Origin: Tetmemena sp. SeJ-2015
Taxonomy: Eukaryota; Ciliophora; Spirotrichea; Sporadotrichida; Oxytrichidae
Reading direction: 5' to 3'
Assembly (NCBI GenBank): GCA_027382625.1
Contig: JAJKFJ010022504.1
Coordinates: forward strand, 1 to 64,000
Length of the DNA stretch: 64,000 bases
Shown here in pieces: positions 24,290-36,540 of the stretch (positions within the stretch are counted from its first letter, which is position 1; every line of letters starts with the position of its first letter). Both the position numbers and the translations under genes were made by a program. The notes below the pieces were generated by a model. The model made no database searches. It saw only the letters and a list, made by a program, of their open reading frames with translations, and was not told the origin of the DNA.

Positions 24290-26545
24290 ACTGTAATTTG
24301 TAGTTCTCTGAATTCTTGTGGTCAAGTTTGAGGTAGCGACCATTGTGCATCCTGAAGTAGAAGCTAGTCAAACTCATGTAGCATTCGCTCACATACTCTA
24401 CACATATTTATCAATAAAATGAGTAGTGAATTATTTAATAAGAAGGAGGTTGCTTACAATTATTAATTTAATAAATCATCGACCACATCAATGAGCATCA
24501 TGTTCCAGTAGAGTTCGAATAAAATAAAAATCTTCCTGACTGTCTGATGGTGATGCCGTAAGGGTAGTCAGCTATAAATAATTAGTGCGCTGTTGTGAAG
24601 ACGTGTCTTTCAATGGGGTCATCCAGGTACTGACTGGAAGTCTTGATCTGTCTGTGTTGGAGAAGATGCCACTTAAACTCTTCTTGACTGCCTCCAGCGT
24701 TAGTGAGCTTGAGTCTGCTGAAATATATTTTAAAATCAAGTTGGTTTTGAGGACTCTAGATCATCACGATCATCTAGTTGTCCAAGTTCTTAAACTATAT
24801 TATGAAATTAAAAACTTAATTAGAAATTTATCTTATTTTCAAGTTTAAGACCAAAAGGAACAAATCCCAAAATCTTAGTTCCCACTGAAATGAAAAGAAA
24901 TTTAAGCTTTAAAAATGACTTTCATTCTGAGGTTGCTTATTTCGTAGATTTCTTTCTCTGGAGGCATGTTAAATAAAATATCATACTGCTTGGGATTGCT
25001 GCAACATAAATCTTTTTATCAGAGTGCATGAAGATTTATTAAATTAAAGAGGGTGTCATTGAAGTAGAAGATATAAACTACTATAATTTTTAAAATATAT
25101 TTTAACCATCTTTATCTCCATTTTTTTAAATTATTTGTTTTAGAAATAAAAGTGATAAGTTTACTTGCAAATAATTTTATTTAGTTTTAATTTTTAAAGT
25201 TATTGTTTATTCTTGACTATAAATTAAGATTAAATTAATAAAAGAACTTGCAATAAAAAGCTTGGTGTATTAAATTTATTGAGAAAAATGAAATTAAGAT
25301 ATTCTCTATTAATAAATATGGCGCATCTTCTTAATTAAGTATTAAACTTTATAAACACTTAATTAGCATTTTAGCCAATATTTTAAATAAAAAGAATAAC
25401 TATTTTGATTAAAACTTAAATAAGAAGTTTTTAAGAAAAATAATTACAAATAGAAATCTTTGTAAAAATATCATTTATTTAAAATTACATTTAAATCCCG
25501 AATTAACCTTATAAATAGTTTTGATACTTTTTTAAGCAATTGTTTTTTAATCTTTAAAAGTATTGAATTTGTTTCAGAGAGATAAATTTTCAATAAAAGG
25601 GAAATATATTATTTCTTTAATTTTGATTAAACTTACTTTCGTCATCGATCATGATATGTGCAATATCAAAGTACTTGTTTTATCTTCTGAAGTCATGGAT
25701 TCTCACACTTATTTTATTTTAAACTGAAGGTGCCAGTCAGGGTTCCATTTTCATTCTTGTCATCAGTCGTTAATTGAAAATATTTATTTAAAAGTCAAGA
25801 GCACTAGGTATTCGTAGCAAACGCTCCAATAAAATAAATACTTGTAGGGTTCTAGAATAATTGTTGTAATCAAAGTCTACAAATAAAAGTGAGAAAATGA
25901 ATTTATAATTTCATGTCTGCATTTTATAAAATATTTCAAAAGCAAGGAAATATATCTTTTATTAGATAAAATTAAAGCTATTAATTTATTTAAAGTAAGC
26001 AGATATGTTACCATCAATGGCCTATGAAAATATCTTTTTTTGGGAGCTATTGAAAGTAACCATCAAGTTAAATATTATTTCAATAATATGATGAATTGGG
26101 CTATTTATTATAATATCATATTAAAAGTACTTCTTATCATCGTAGGTCTTTCTGATTCTTGGAGGAACTATTTCAAACAAAGCAGGGAAGAACGTCATTG
26201 ACTCGCTGTAGCAAAATAATAATCTCCTTATTTACATTAGAATAGCTTCTACATTAATTTGATAATGAAAGCAAAAATAATTAAATCTGATGCAAATTAA
26301 TTATCAAATTTATTCAAATTTATAAAAGCAAGGAGTATCGATAAATTTATAAAGCTCTATAATACTTTGAGTCAAAAGATTTATCTTTAAAAATTAATTT
26401 TTAAATAAGCTATATTGAATACCCTCTAAGTTGACTTTTTCGGTGCATGCTTCAAGGTACTCCTGTGGATTACAGTGAGGATCATTTGGATTCAGGTAAG
26501 ACTGATTGTAGTGCTTCAAAGAGGTGAACGTCTCTGAAAGAATAT
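24290..26545 (-). CDS. Interrupted gene B, paralogue of gene A
   Basis: Blocks in right-to-left order: NPNDPHCNPQEYLEACTEKV (about 26430-26495), ESMTFFPALFEIVPPRIRK (about 26145-26205), VTFNSSQKKIFSQAIDG (about 26010-26065), SRTLQVFILLERLLRIPSAL (25800-25860), TDDKNENGTLTGTF (25720-25765), VRIHDFRR and NKYFDIAHIMIDDE (25640-25715), FNMPPEKEIYEISNLRMKV (24920-24975), GTKILGFVPFGLK (24840-24880), the LTNAGGSQEEFKWHLLQHRQ block (24650-24720) and YFRMHDGRYLKLDH (24315-24380). The locus is much shorter than gene A because its spacers are shorter. Differences from gene A in the best block are synonymous, including TAG versus CAG for Gln, so the frame and the code are well supported. Function is not recognised. 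Confidence 0.7.
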
Positions 26546-26599
26546 AGGATCAAATATTTACTTTGTAGTTTTAAATTACCTTATTTTATTCCTTTATCA

Positions 26600-28176
26600 A
26601 ATTTCTTATTATAATATTTTAATAATCAATAATTAAAATTAACTGAATCATTCAATAATGGTCAAGATAGTTTATATTTACCGATTTGTTCTTTCTTTAT
26701 GTTTTTCTCAGATTTTAAGGCTTTCATATGCTGTTTTAATCAATATTATTTTAAATTTAAAACAGTTTGGGGAGTGATGCTTCAGAAATTTATAAAATTC
26801 TACAAACATATATTTTAAGTTTATGTTGAAATGTTAGAGTAAAGAAGATTTTTTAAAAAATTATTTTAGAGATTTAAATATTTTTGCCCCTCAAAGTTTG
26901 TGAGATACTAGCAATTTTTTTCACAGATTGGATACTTAAATATCAATTACTCAGATAAATAAATAAAAAAAAATTAAAAAATTTAACCCTCCCAAGGGGA
27001 ATTTTTCTTTTTCATTTAGTCTTTGAACAGATTTCAATTTCTGACCCAATTTCGACTTCCTTCATTTATATTTTAAAATAAAAATAAGTTCTATCAATTA
27101 TTTTAAAAATAAAAAATTTTTCGAAAAAATTTTTTCTTTTTCCCATAAAAAATTAATAGGGAAAAAAATTTTAAATAAATTTAAATTAAAAATTATAAAG
27201 TTTTTTCATTAAAAAAATTCCCCAAAATTTTTTCTTTTTTAAATTAAAAATTTTTAAAAAGCGAAAAATTTAAAAACTTAAATTTATAAAGTTGGAATTT
27301 TTTTTTTTAACTTTAATATTCATGACTGTTTTTTCACTTAATAAATTCAAGGTATATAGAGTATTTAGAGCTTTAGAATAAAAAAATACAGTAGTTGTTA
27401 AAGACGATTTGGTAAATAAAATATATTCAAATTTAAGGTTCCAAATGATAAATTATGTTTTAACCAAAAAAAGGTTTAAATCTTAATTGTCAAAAAAAAA
27501 TTTAATTTTTAAATTTTCCCCTTTTATCTAAATTTTAAACACTTTTCTTTATTAAGCAACTTTAACCCTTGAATAATAAGGACTCAATTTTTTTAATTTA
27601 AACATCAAGAATTTAGAATTTATATATAGGTGAAATAAATAATTAAAGAAAAAATTAGTTAAACAGCAAATAGATTAAAATAGAATTGAACTTCGGATAA
27701 TTAAAATTATGATTATCATCAAAGGTGGCTCTGCCACATCTGTTTATTTATTTTTTCCTCAAATAAAAGCTTTAATGAGTAAACATATCTTTTAAAAATT
27801 AAAATTAAAAAATAAATAATAAAATTTAATTATTTATTTTAAAATTTTTTAAAAAATTCCCTTTTTAAATTCTTTCCTCTTATTCTTGGTAGTGAACATT
27901 ATTTTCAATATAATTAATTTTTATCTTTAATTTAGGATAAAATGCTTTATTTTAGAACATTTAAAACTTAAAGGAGAATTAAAAAAAAATTTTTTTAAAT
28001 CTCAATTTATTAAATAAATAATTTAATAACCTTCAAATCAGTACCTTAGTAGCATCTGATACTTTTAATAAAAATGGAAAATATATTCATTCTTATTGAT
28101 AATTTAATCTAAAAATGGGAAAAATAATAAACTTCATCATCTATTGTTAACAATAATATATTTAAAATTTAAAAAA

Positions 28177-28242
<66 letters not shown>

Positions 28243-28280
28243 ATTATATATTTATGTTTATTATAATTTTATTTCTGATG
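26600..28280. other. Degenerate AT-rich stretch with a 58-A run
   Basis: Homopolymer-rich A/T sequence with many runs of a-t alternation and a single run of 58 A at 28182-28239. No ORF or motif can be supported, apart from a possible coiled-coil block upstream of gene B near 26685-26740. The look suggests poor assembly or a simple-sequence region. Confidence 0.6.
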
Positions 28281-28299
28281 CAAAATTGGGAAATTACAA

Positions 28300-29130
28300 G
28301 CAACTTCTCACAATGCAGGGAAGCGAAAAAACTGGCTTTAATACTTTCAAAATTTATGTCTATGGCGGGGGAAATGGATTCGTCCATTCAGGATCTTACC
28401 AAATTAAACCAAATTTAATTTTATTGCTTTGCAAATGAAGACCTTATGGAACTTTTGAGACTTAGCAAACTTATGGAATTATGAAGATTTTGAAAACCAT
28501 GCGACAAGAATTTCCAGACAACGAAGTTATTTATAATTTAATCTTGATGAAGTTTACTTCTTAGATATTGGGGCTAACATTGGTTGGTATACCTTAGCCG
28601 CAGCTTCGAACGGGTTTAAGACACTTTCCTTTGAGCCCTTCATAGAAAATTTAAATTACCTAGAGCAAAGTATTCTCGTGAATGCTGGATTCTCAGACTT
28701 AGTGACTGTTTATGACTATGCTCTTGGAGAAAAGGATTCCAATTGCTAGATCTACACTTACACTAGCAATATCCTGAATGGAATGATAAGGTGTGAACAG
28801 GATAGAGTGGAGAGTGGCGCATCAGGCTAAGCTTAGGCTAAGATTACAACTCTTGATAAGATGATTGAGGCCCAATACCTCAGAATGGAATAGTTGGAGC
28901 TATGAAACTAGACACAGAGGGAATGGACTACTTCGTAATTAAAGGTGGCCATAAGTTCATAAAATTATTCAAACCCCCCTACATTCAAAGTGAATATCAT
29001 CCCAATATGATGGCTAACAAAGGAATCACTCCCTTAGATGCATATTGACTAGTTCATCAAACTTGGATACAGAGTTCACAGACAAAGTTTCGAAGGACCT
29101 ATCCTTAAGGAAAATTTTATTTTATCGTGA
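28300..29130 (+). pseudogene. FkbM-family methyltransferase-like gene, frame-broken
   Basis: The central block reads YFLDIGANIGWYTLAAAS (28555-28610) then LSFEPFIENLNYLEQS, the SAM-binding G-loop and acidic second strand of FkbM-type methyltransferases. Later come ITTLDKMI (28846-28870) and KLDTEGMDYFVIKGG (28904-28950), the conserved TLD and K-D-EG elements of that family. TAG encodes Gln near 28747. The 3' end GYRVHRQSFEGPILKENFIL ends at TGA 29128-29130, but reaching it needs a frame change near 29040. Another in-frame TGA or frame change lies near 28434-28455. It is either decayed or cut by small IESs. FkbM enzymes usually O-methylate small molecules or sugars. Confidence 0.75.
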
Positions 29131-30270
29131 CATCGCAAGATTAAATGTTGATTGAACTTAGAAACACTGATCACACAGAATTATTTGCTGTACTATAAAA
29201 TCTCTGATTTTAATTTAACATTATTTTCATGACAAATTAAATCTTACAGCAATAATTTAGATAAACAAATAACTTAATTTTGAAATTTGAAGCTTATTAG
29301 ATAAATATACTTTATTTTTCATTAGACTGAGTTCTCACTGACTTCATATTTGTATTTACATCATGATTAAAATTATTTTTTCTGCAGATTCCGTAATTTA
29401 TCAAAAGATTATATATCATATAGATCATCAAAATATTTTCGTATAATCAAGAGAGCAAGCTAAGAGTTTTAGCAGAAAAGAACGTGAATTAAAATGTGAT
29501 ATTTCCTATTTCATTTTCTACTGCAAGAGATTCTAATAAATCTGGTAAAATAATAATAAAATAGAAGTTTTAAAATGCAAAATCTGAAATAAAATTTGTC
29601 AAGTATATCTCCATATAGGCTCACAGAGCTCTCAACTATTCCTACTTCTATAACTAATTAGCTCAGCCTGCATTCACTTTAACGTGATGCTCATAGTTGA
29701 AATCAAGATATAATTAAGCAAATCTCTCGAAACAACCCACTCATGAATGCTGGACTTTAGCTTCCAAACATTTCTGGAATTTATACTGAGAGTTTTACTT
29801 AAAATAATTCTAAGATTCATGGATAAAAAAGCTAGAGAAGGAGTAAATCATCTCTTAAGGATATTCTGGGAATCTAGTTTCTAAATAATTAGGACAGTAT
29901 TCATTTTTTCTTAATTTAAAAAAATTTTTAAATTTTCAAGGTAAGGGTTTTTAAAAATTTTTTTTCCCCTGCCCTTTAAAGGGGATAAAATGATTTGGGC
30001 CAAGTTTAGATCTCTAACCAAACTGATAGAAAACTAAAGCATCAAATTTATCAATAAAACAATACCTTTGATGATCAAATATTTAAAATTATAAATTTTT
30101 TTATAATGACGCAGAACAAAATACCTCTCCTTAAAAGTTTAATGCACTGTTCTAGTAAGATACGAAAAACTAAGTGTTTCCAACAAAGTCAAATCTCAGA
30201 GGGAATATAAGCCTTGCCTAAAATTTGATTTAAATTAAGAGAGTTGGTGAATCAGGACTTAGAGCATCAC
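29131..30270. other. AT-rich intergenic DNA
   Basis: No gene, repeat or RNA is recognised. The strand-specific codon pattern of the next gene begins near 30243; an in-frame TGA near 30225 closes the frame upstream. Confidence 0.6.
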
Positions 30271-31969
30271 ATGAGCTAGAACAAGAGTCTTCCTAAAATC
30301 TTACCTTCTAAATCTGAAAACAACAGAAAGTTAAAGTAGGATTCTCAGGTTCTTAATGTTCAAGGTAACTTCGAATCTTTTCATCAAGACCTTGACAGTT
30401 ACAACAGTCAACTGGTCTCTTATTAATTTATTGATATAATGTTTTTTTTGTTATCAGCAGTAGATTGGGTAAGCGAAAAAGGAGTTAGATAGCACTATCA
30501 AAGACATTCAAAAGAAGAGCTCATACCTCAAGGAAATACAAAAACAAATAAGCAAATAGAAAAATAATATCAACATAAATCCATAAAAATCTCCCAGATT
30601 TAGCAACGTTTCTCAATTAAAATAGCAAGAAGAAACCGAAGTACAACACTTAATTAGCTAGTAATAGGAATAGAAATTTCAAATACCCAGCATTATAAAC
30701 AACATAAATATTAATATCAACATCAATGGAGTGAGTCCTCCTTGAGAAGAAATTAGAAATTTCAAGATATAAAATTCTCAAAAAGATGATTACTCTAATT
30801 TCTAATCATTTTTATTTTGAAGGTTAAGGAGTTTTCAAAATGAGTTATCGAGAAGAAGATTATGGCGATAAATCTAATAGAATCAAAAATTCAAAATCTC
30901 AACTCTCTCTTTAGAATTCATTTTAAAACAATAAAGATACTAAGAGAAAAAATTAAGGAAACACAGTTTAGAGAAGTGAAGAGTTAGAAAAATCATCATA
31001 AGAAATAATTCATCAGTAAAAAATAAAGTAAACAAATCTCAATCATTTCAGCTCTGTTTTTCCGAATGAGCAGAATTCATAACAAGTAATGTAGTTGCCC
31101 AGTTCCTTTATACAAGAACTTTTATTTTTATCAAATTAATTACTTGGGCAAAGAAATGGAAGCTTCTTTAAACTTGGAAACTTTTAGCAAGTTAAATTCT
31201 AGCAATTAGGGAAGAATTTGACAGAATTAGGAGTTGCTGGGCAAAATCCAAAGATAGCTGAATAGATTCCAATTAAGCAAAAGGACTTTCAAGGCTTGCA
31301 ACCTCTCCGTGTCCATCAGATTTATTCAATGCATAATTAATTTTGCCTTAATAAAAATCTGGCAGAGAGGAAAAACATTCCTCTAGATAAATAACTATGC
31401 TAGACGTTCTAAAGCATCAACAGATTCTTGTCTAAGGCTCTAACCAAATCGATATAAAAATAAGTTTGAAATTATTTGATTCTCTATTCTGAAATTATAA
31501 TTATACTCTGACGAGAAGTCCTACTAAAGCATAACTCTCAAGACAAGACAGTAAAGTTATAGAATATTATGATGAACATGAGCAGCTAAAGAAATTCAAA
31601 GATCAGTCTTCCATTCCAGTTAAGTCTCCATAACAGAACGATTTCCCTGATTTAAGTTTAGCAATGCAACAATAAACTCAACTCTAGAAATTTAAGAAAC
31701 TTAAAGTATTGGATTATTAGCAGCAAGACATATTAAATCTTCGACAAGGATTCATCAGCTCAAAGCTTCTCAGAAATAAAAGCCTTAAAGGAAAATAGAA
31801 CATTTCAAGCCCTGATAACACTATTGGATTTATCAAGGTTAATAAGGATTAAGAAATGAGACTAGAAAAAGAGATTTCCTCATTTTAGAGCTCATTTTTA
31901 CAAGAGGTCTCTGGGGTAGCTATTTTTAATTATATCTATAAAGGGAAAAGATACAACATCAAGTCCTGA
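30271..31969 (+). CDS. Gln-rich coiled-coil protein gene(s), uncharacterised
   Basis: With TAA/TAG as Gln the frame from ATG 30271 runs to a GT...AG intron at 30415-30457 (43 nt; the alternative acceptor at 30460 keeps the frame), then continues with a Lys/Gln coiled coil (AKKELDSTIKDIQKKSSYLK). A second open stretch from ATG 30840 (MSYREEDYGDKSNR) runs to about 31460, and after a further frame change the last block (YYDEHEQLKKFKDQSS...) ends at TGA 31967-31969. The middle joint near 30750-30840 could be an intron or a boundary between two genes, and the joint near 31470-31520 an intron or an IES. Dozens of TAA/TAG codons are used for Gln. No domain is recognised. It converges on the gene at 32238-33281. 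Confidence 0.6.
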
Positions 31970-32237
31970 ATCAAATCAGAAATAACATAAAAAGAAGTTT
32001 CCTCTTAATCAAAAGGGGATAAGTGATAATTCCAAAGTCTATCGAATTTAAATTATATTTATATCAGCACATAATTAAAAAAGGTTAGACCCCTCAGAAG
32101 AAGAATTCTTCCTATTCAGATTTTCAAATTAAATTAACTCCTAAATATTATTTTGAGTCCACTGATCCTTATCTAGAAGCATAGAATTTAAATCATTGTA
32201 AAACTTTTGCATGGAAAATTAAAAAATTGCTTATATT

Positions 32238-33281
32238 TCATTTCTTATATTGGTATTATAATTCGTTAAGATACTCTACAAATTTAGAGCTCCTTCTCTT
32301 CTTTTGTTCAGCTAATTATACTTCATGTATCTAGTCTAAAATTTCTTTCTCTGTGAGTGTCCTCATACAAATTTAAGTTCCCTCTTCTTCGCCAAGAGCT
32401 AATTCGGTAGCCTAAACTTGGATATCTTAATCTTTCAAACTTCTTTTCCTATTGACCACACTGGAATTAGATTTCCCATCCTCCTCAATTTACATATAAT
32501 CTTTAGTTAGATACTAATTTATCAAGGACTGACTCAATGAATCATTAATTTATAGTTAAATAAAAATCTAGATCGTTTAATTAAGCTTATTAGAGTATTG
32601 ATCTCACAGAATGATGAGTAAGTTTACTTGAATTTCTGCTATGCTGGATAATTTTCAGCTTCTCAGTATTTTTCAGCAAATTTTTGAATTAAAGAGGATT
32701 ATGATTAGACTTTTCGTAATAAGATATAGTCGAAAATGAGTCTTCAAAAAATTAATCAAACTAAGAACCATCTAACTTTTGAGATAGTGAATCACGGTCT
32801 TCTTTAAAATTCCGAGGGATTGAATCATTCTTAACATGTAATTTTCCTAGTTTAACTTCTTTCTATAATTCAACTATAGAACTCAGTGCAGTTTAATGAT
32901 GTTGCTATAGTTTCCCTTTATTTGTTTAAATGATATTTTTTGCAAAGCCTTTTTGAAGTCCTTAAATTTTCTAATCTTCACCATCGCTTTATTTCATTTT
33001 AATAGCTACACTCAATCCATTCATGAAAAAGTTATTCATGGTCATAAATTACTCTTAACCGTCTCCTGGATGTTTTTACTTGTTTTCTTCTAACTATTCT
33101 TGATTTTATAAATTATTTGACTCATTGCTTTGTCTGATTTGAATGCTCCTACGTTTAAGATATTTATCCTCCTCTTGATCATTAATTTAATAAATATCAA
33201 AAGCAGATATGACTTTGACTTCTTCATAAGATTCTTATTACTGATTTCTGGTTGGGGAAACGATTGAGATTTAATTTTCAC
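32238..33281 (-). CDS. Hypothetical Gln/Ser-rich protein gene
   Basis: The minus frame starts at ATG 33281 (MKIKSQSFPQPEISNKN) and changes frame once near 33200 into a long open stretch containing NDQEEDKYLKRRSIQIR and VELQKEVKLGKLHVKNDS. It changes frame again near 32560, with the last block (LTEKEILDQIHEVQLAEQKK) ending at TGA 32238-32240. No obvious membrane segment or known domain is seen; the C-terminus is predicted helical and charged. The two frame changes may be short introns or small IESs. Confidence 0.55.
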
Positions 33282-33493
33282 GATACGATTTGTGTAGATT
33301 TAGAGATATATATTAAAAATACATTTTTAGTTGCAAAAGTATTTCTCTCTGTTTTTCCCTGCTTCTGTAGTTCATGCGTGACTTAAGATAAGCTTTAAAT
33401 GTGTAAATCCTATGCTTCAAAGGAATTAAATTTTATTTAAGATTGGTACTAAATAAGCAAAATTGAGGAAAACATATCTTAAATGGAAATACA

Positions 33494-34297
33494 TCACTCC
33501 ATCATCTTATTAGATTCTATTTTAACCTCATACAAACTTGGAACCTTAATGCCATCGAAATAGATTGTCTAAACATCGTAATTGGTTGTAGGATTGCCCT
33601 CAATAACTCTATCGCCATCTATTCTATGAGCATCAGTAAGCAAAACAGAAACATATCTTCCTGTAAACATCTAACTAAAGCTCACCCATTTTTTATCATG
33701 ATTTTAAATGTCAACAAAAGCGCAAAGCCTCAGTCTGTAGATAGCTAGGTCTGAAGGAGAAAGAGAGTTGTCAAAAAATTTATCATTGTAAAACGAGTGA
33801 TCGAACTCTGCCAAAGAAAGTTTGTTTAAATCCTCCTGCTAAAGATCGTGCATCTTTGGAATAAGTTTACTCAGTTTAGGGTCCTACTATGAGTTCTAAA
33901 CGAATTCTTTCAGCTCATCTATCTTCTTAATTTTTCTCAAGCTTTAAACAAGTGGATGATTGAGTATGTCTATGTTATCTTGATTGTGAGTAAAAACGAA
34001 GAAGCTTTTAGCTGGAGAATCAAATGTTCCTCTAAGAGCAAAGTAAACTCTGTGAAAGGCGATCATATAGTTCTTTGAGAGCTCCTTGTGAAGTTAGATG
34101 TTATACAGTTCAGTAGGATGCTCAGGATGAGTTTGCTAAATTTACACAGGAAGGCCTGAAGTGAAAATCATCTCCCTTATAAGACTGTGATATACCAAGG
34201 GATGATCTATGGTTGTTATATTCTTCTCTCTAATCCCATCAAGCATTTGCCTTCTTGTTCGAAAGTCAATACAAATTATTATAATCGATTTATTCAT
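33494..34297 (-). CDS. Uncharacterised 267-aa ORF
   Basis: It is continuous from ATG 34295-34297 to TGA 33494-33496 with 16 or more TAA/TAG codons read as Gln and no interruption, unusual for this window. It begins MNKSIIIICIDFRTRRQML. Other recognisable stretches are FALRGTFDSPAKSFFVFTHN and YVSVLLTDAHRIDGDRV near the C-terminus. I do not recognise the fold. Its ATG overlaps the TGA of the ankyrin gene upstream in an ATGA tetranucleotide, so it may instead be the 3' part of that gene after a frame change. Confidence 0.65.
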
Positions 34298-36540
34298 AAG
34301 ATTTTACGCTTGCAAAATTTATAATAGATTTAGTCAATGAAGTTGGAGTCCTTTGCGAATTGGATAAGCTATGCGTCAGTTCCTTAAACTTTTGAGAATC
34401 CAAACTTCTGACAAGCATCTCTTGTTTCATTAAAGACTCTTTAAAATTCTTTGAGGGATTCATGTGTAGCTATTGGGTCCTCGTAAAATATTCCTGAGAT
34501 AACGCATGGATCACAACGATCAGAGGAGCAATACATGTTACTGTTGTCTACAAAAACGTTATTCACACTCACTCTATGATGCTAATCATGTGTGGTTTAG
34601 TATTCACAGCCTCCTATTGCTTAAAAACCGAACATGAATCAAAAATATTGAGCTAAAATTAATGTTGATTGATATAATAATTTGAATCTGTATTTTGAAT
34701 TCTTTCTCTAGAACTTTCTATAGTTTATAAAATTTACTCTGAGTTTCTAAAATCTGTAGTTGTGATGGAAGGATATAAAGTTTGAGTCTCTCTCTTCTTA
34801 GCTTAACAGAGATAGCTAGTATTCTTGTTCAAAATGTGTATCCTCCACAATTCCAAGTTTGATCATTAAAGAACTGCAAAATAAGTGCTCCAGAGATTCA
34901 AGATCGAAATATTTCAAAGTTTATGAATTAATTTTATTAAATAGAGAGAAAGGTGCGACACAATTAGCGAGTATAATTTCTCACAGTCAAGATAAGAAAA
35001 AATAGTGAGCTAGATAAATTTCGGTATCTTCATACGGGGTAGAGATTGAGATTAGGATTCCATTTTATTAATTATTTTGGAAATAATTTCGTTTATAAGG
35101 ATAGGATATGTATTTAATTATGGCAAAAATTTCTACTTTTCTTACTTTTAAGCCAGATTAATATTCCTCTGTTTTCTGATAGAAAATTACTCTTAAAGAT
35201 GAGATTCTTAAAGAATTAAAGTTAGGGTAAATTAAAACTAGCTATCAATAATATTTGATAATTTCCTTAAGTATATGGCCTGACAATTTATGGATTGATG
35301 CATTTTTATTCTCTATTTTTCTTGAATTATACTTTACGTCTTCAGAAACAACCTAGCTTTGATTCTAAACTTTGAAATTCCACACAAATAAAAGTGGTCT
35401 ATAGCTGCACCATACCAAGTAGGAATCCCATTTTCGTTTGAATTCAGTATCTGCTCTTCTTTCGTAAAGGATGGACAAACAAGATTTCTAATGATTATCG
35501 AAAATATAGTCTAGTGCCCAGTATTTCTACTTTTTTACTGCAACTCAAAAGGTGATATCCAAGGTTTTGCAGTAGGCTCCTGTTTTCTAGGTTTCTTGTA
35601 GAATTGTTTGTAAGATAGGAAGATTTTTGCTAGCTCAAAATAAAAATAAGAATCAGAAGTTTATAAAAATCTGAATTAGCAATTGCATGATGAAGGATAG
35701 ATTTATTGTTAAGATCAAGAATATCTACTCTAGCTCCCTTCTGAATAAGAAGATCTATTATCTAAAAAAATAGCTGACTTTTAAAAATTAAATAATTTAA
35801 TTAAGCATAATATTACAAAATTGAAATCTTCTTTTTTTTTAATAAATGAAAAATTGGATCACTTGTAAATAAAAGCATTTTTAATTAAGTTTATCTTTGT
35901 CTTTCCATTGAGTGCTGCTACATATAATGGAGTTAATCCTTTTTTGTTTTTAATGTCTATATGGAATGTAGTGAGTCTAAAAACCTTTCGATCATATATG
36001 AAGATGTCACCTCATCTTGAAATTTGCAAAGTAAGTGTAGTAAGCTATCTCCGTCTGTGCTACTTTCATCTGAGATGTAAACAGAAATTTCTCCTTGTTT
36101 GAGATTTGGCAAGTGAATGTCAAAACAAAAGCATGTTTCCTTCTCTGAATCCTTTTATCATATCTTTTGTAGACTGTTAGCAAATCTGTTCTTAAGTTTT
36201 ACAAAATAATGTTTTCTATGGACTAAATGATTAGAGTCTTTCTCTTTTCACTCTTGTTCAAGTCATTCTACTTGCTTTTATTCTTCTTCTATCTGTTTCT
36301 TTTTATCATACTCTTTCACCAAATTTGATATGTCTTTCTTTATTTTTTGCTCCATCGCTATTTGTTGTTTTTATGTAAGCCTTATAGTTGGTCAAAATGG
36401 CTCCTGCTTTATTACTTTTTTCTAAGAAGGCCGATCAATCTCAATCTTAGATAGTCTTTCTGATTCTTTTTTAGTAGGTTGTTTCTAAACTATCATAGAA
36501 CCTACTGAAGAAAACGTACCTAAATCTTTTTATTAAAAAA
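34294..36540 (-). CDS. Ankyrin-repeat protein gene, interrupted
   Basis: Reading right to left: a Lys/Glu/Gln coiled coil (QQIAMEQKIKKDISNLVKEY, near 36290-36375), an ankyrin-like unit SLLHLLCKFQDEV (about 35995-36035) followed by PLYVAALNGKTKI (about 35895-35935), a second unit IIDLLIQKGARVDILDLNNK then LHHAIANSD (35660-35765), WALDYIFDNHQKSCLSILYE (35450-35520), and a Cys-containing C-terminal block with NSNMYCSSDRCDPCVISGIF (34490-34550). The frame ends at TGA overlapping the next ATG at 34294-34297. Ankyrin repeats mediate protein binding; no catalytic domain is seen. AT-rich gaps near 35100-35300 and 35780-35880 are IES or intron candidates. Confidence 0.6.

Noticed and set aside
26900..28260. 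AT-rich centromere- or origin-like sequence
   Set aside because: Homopolymer texture without defined repeats; simple sequence or poor assembly explains it as well.
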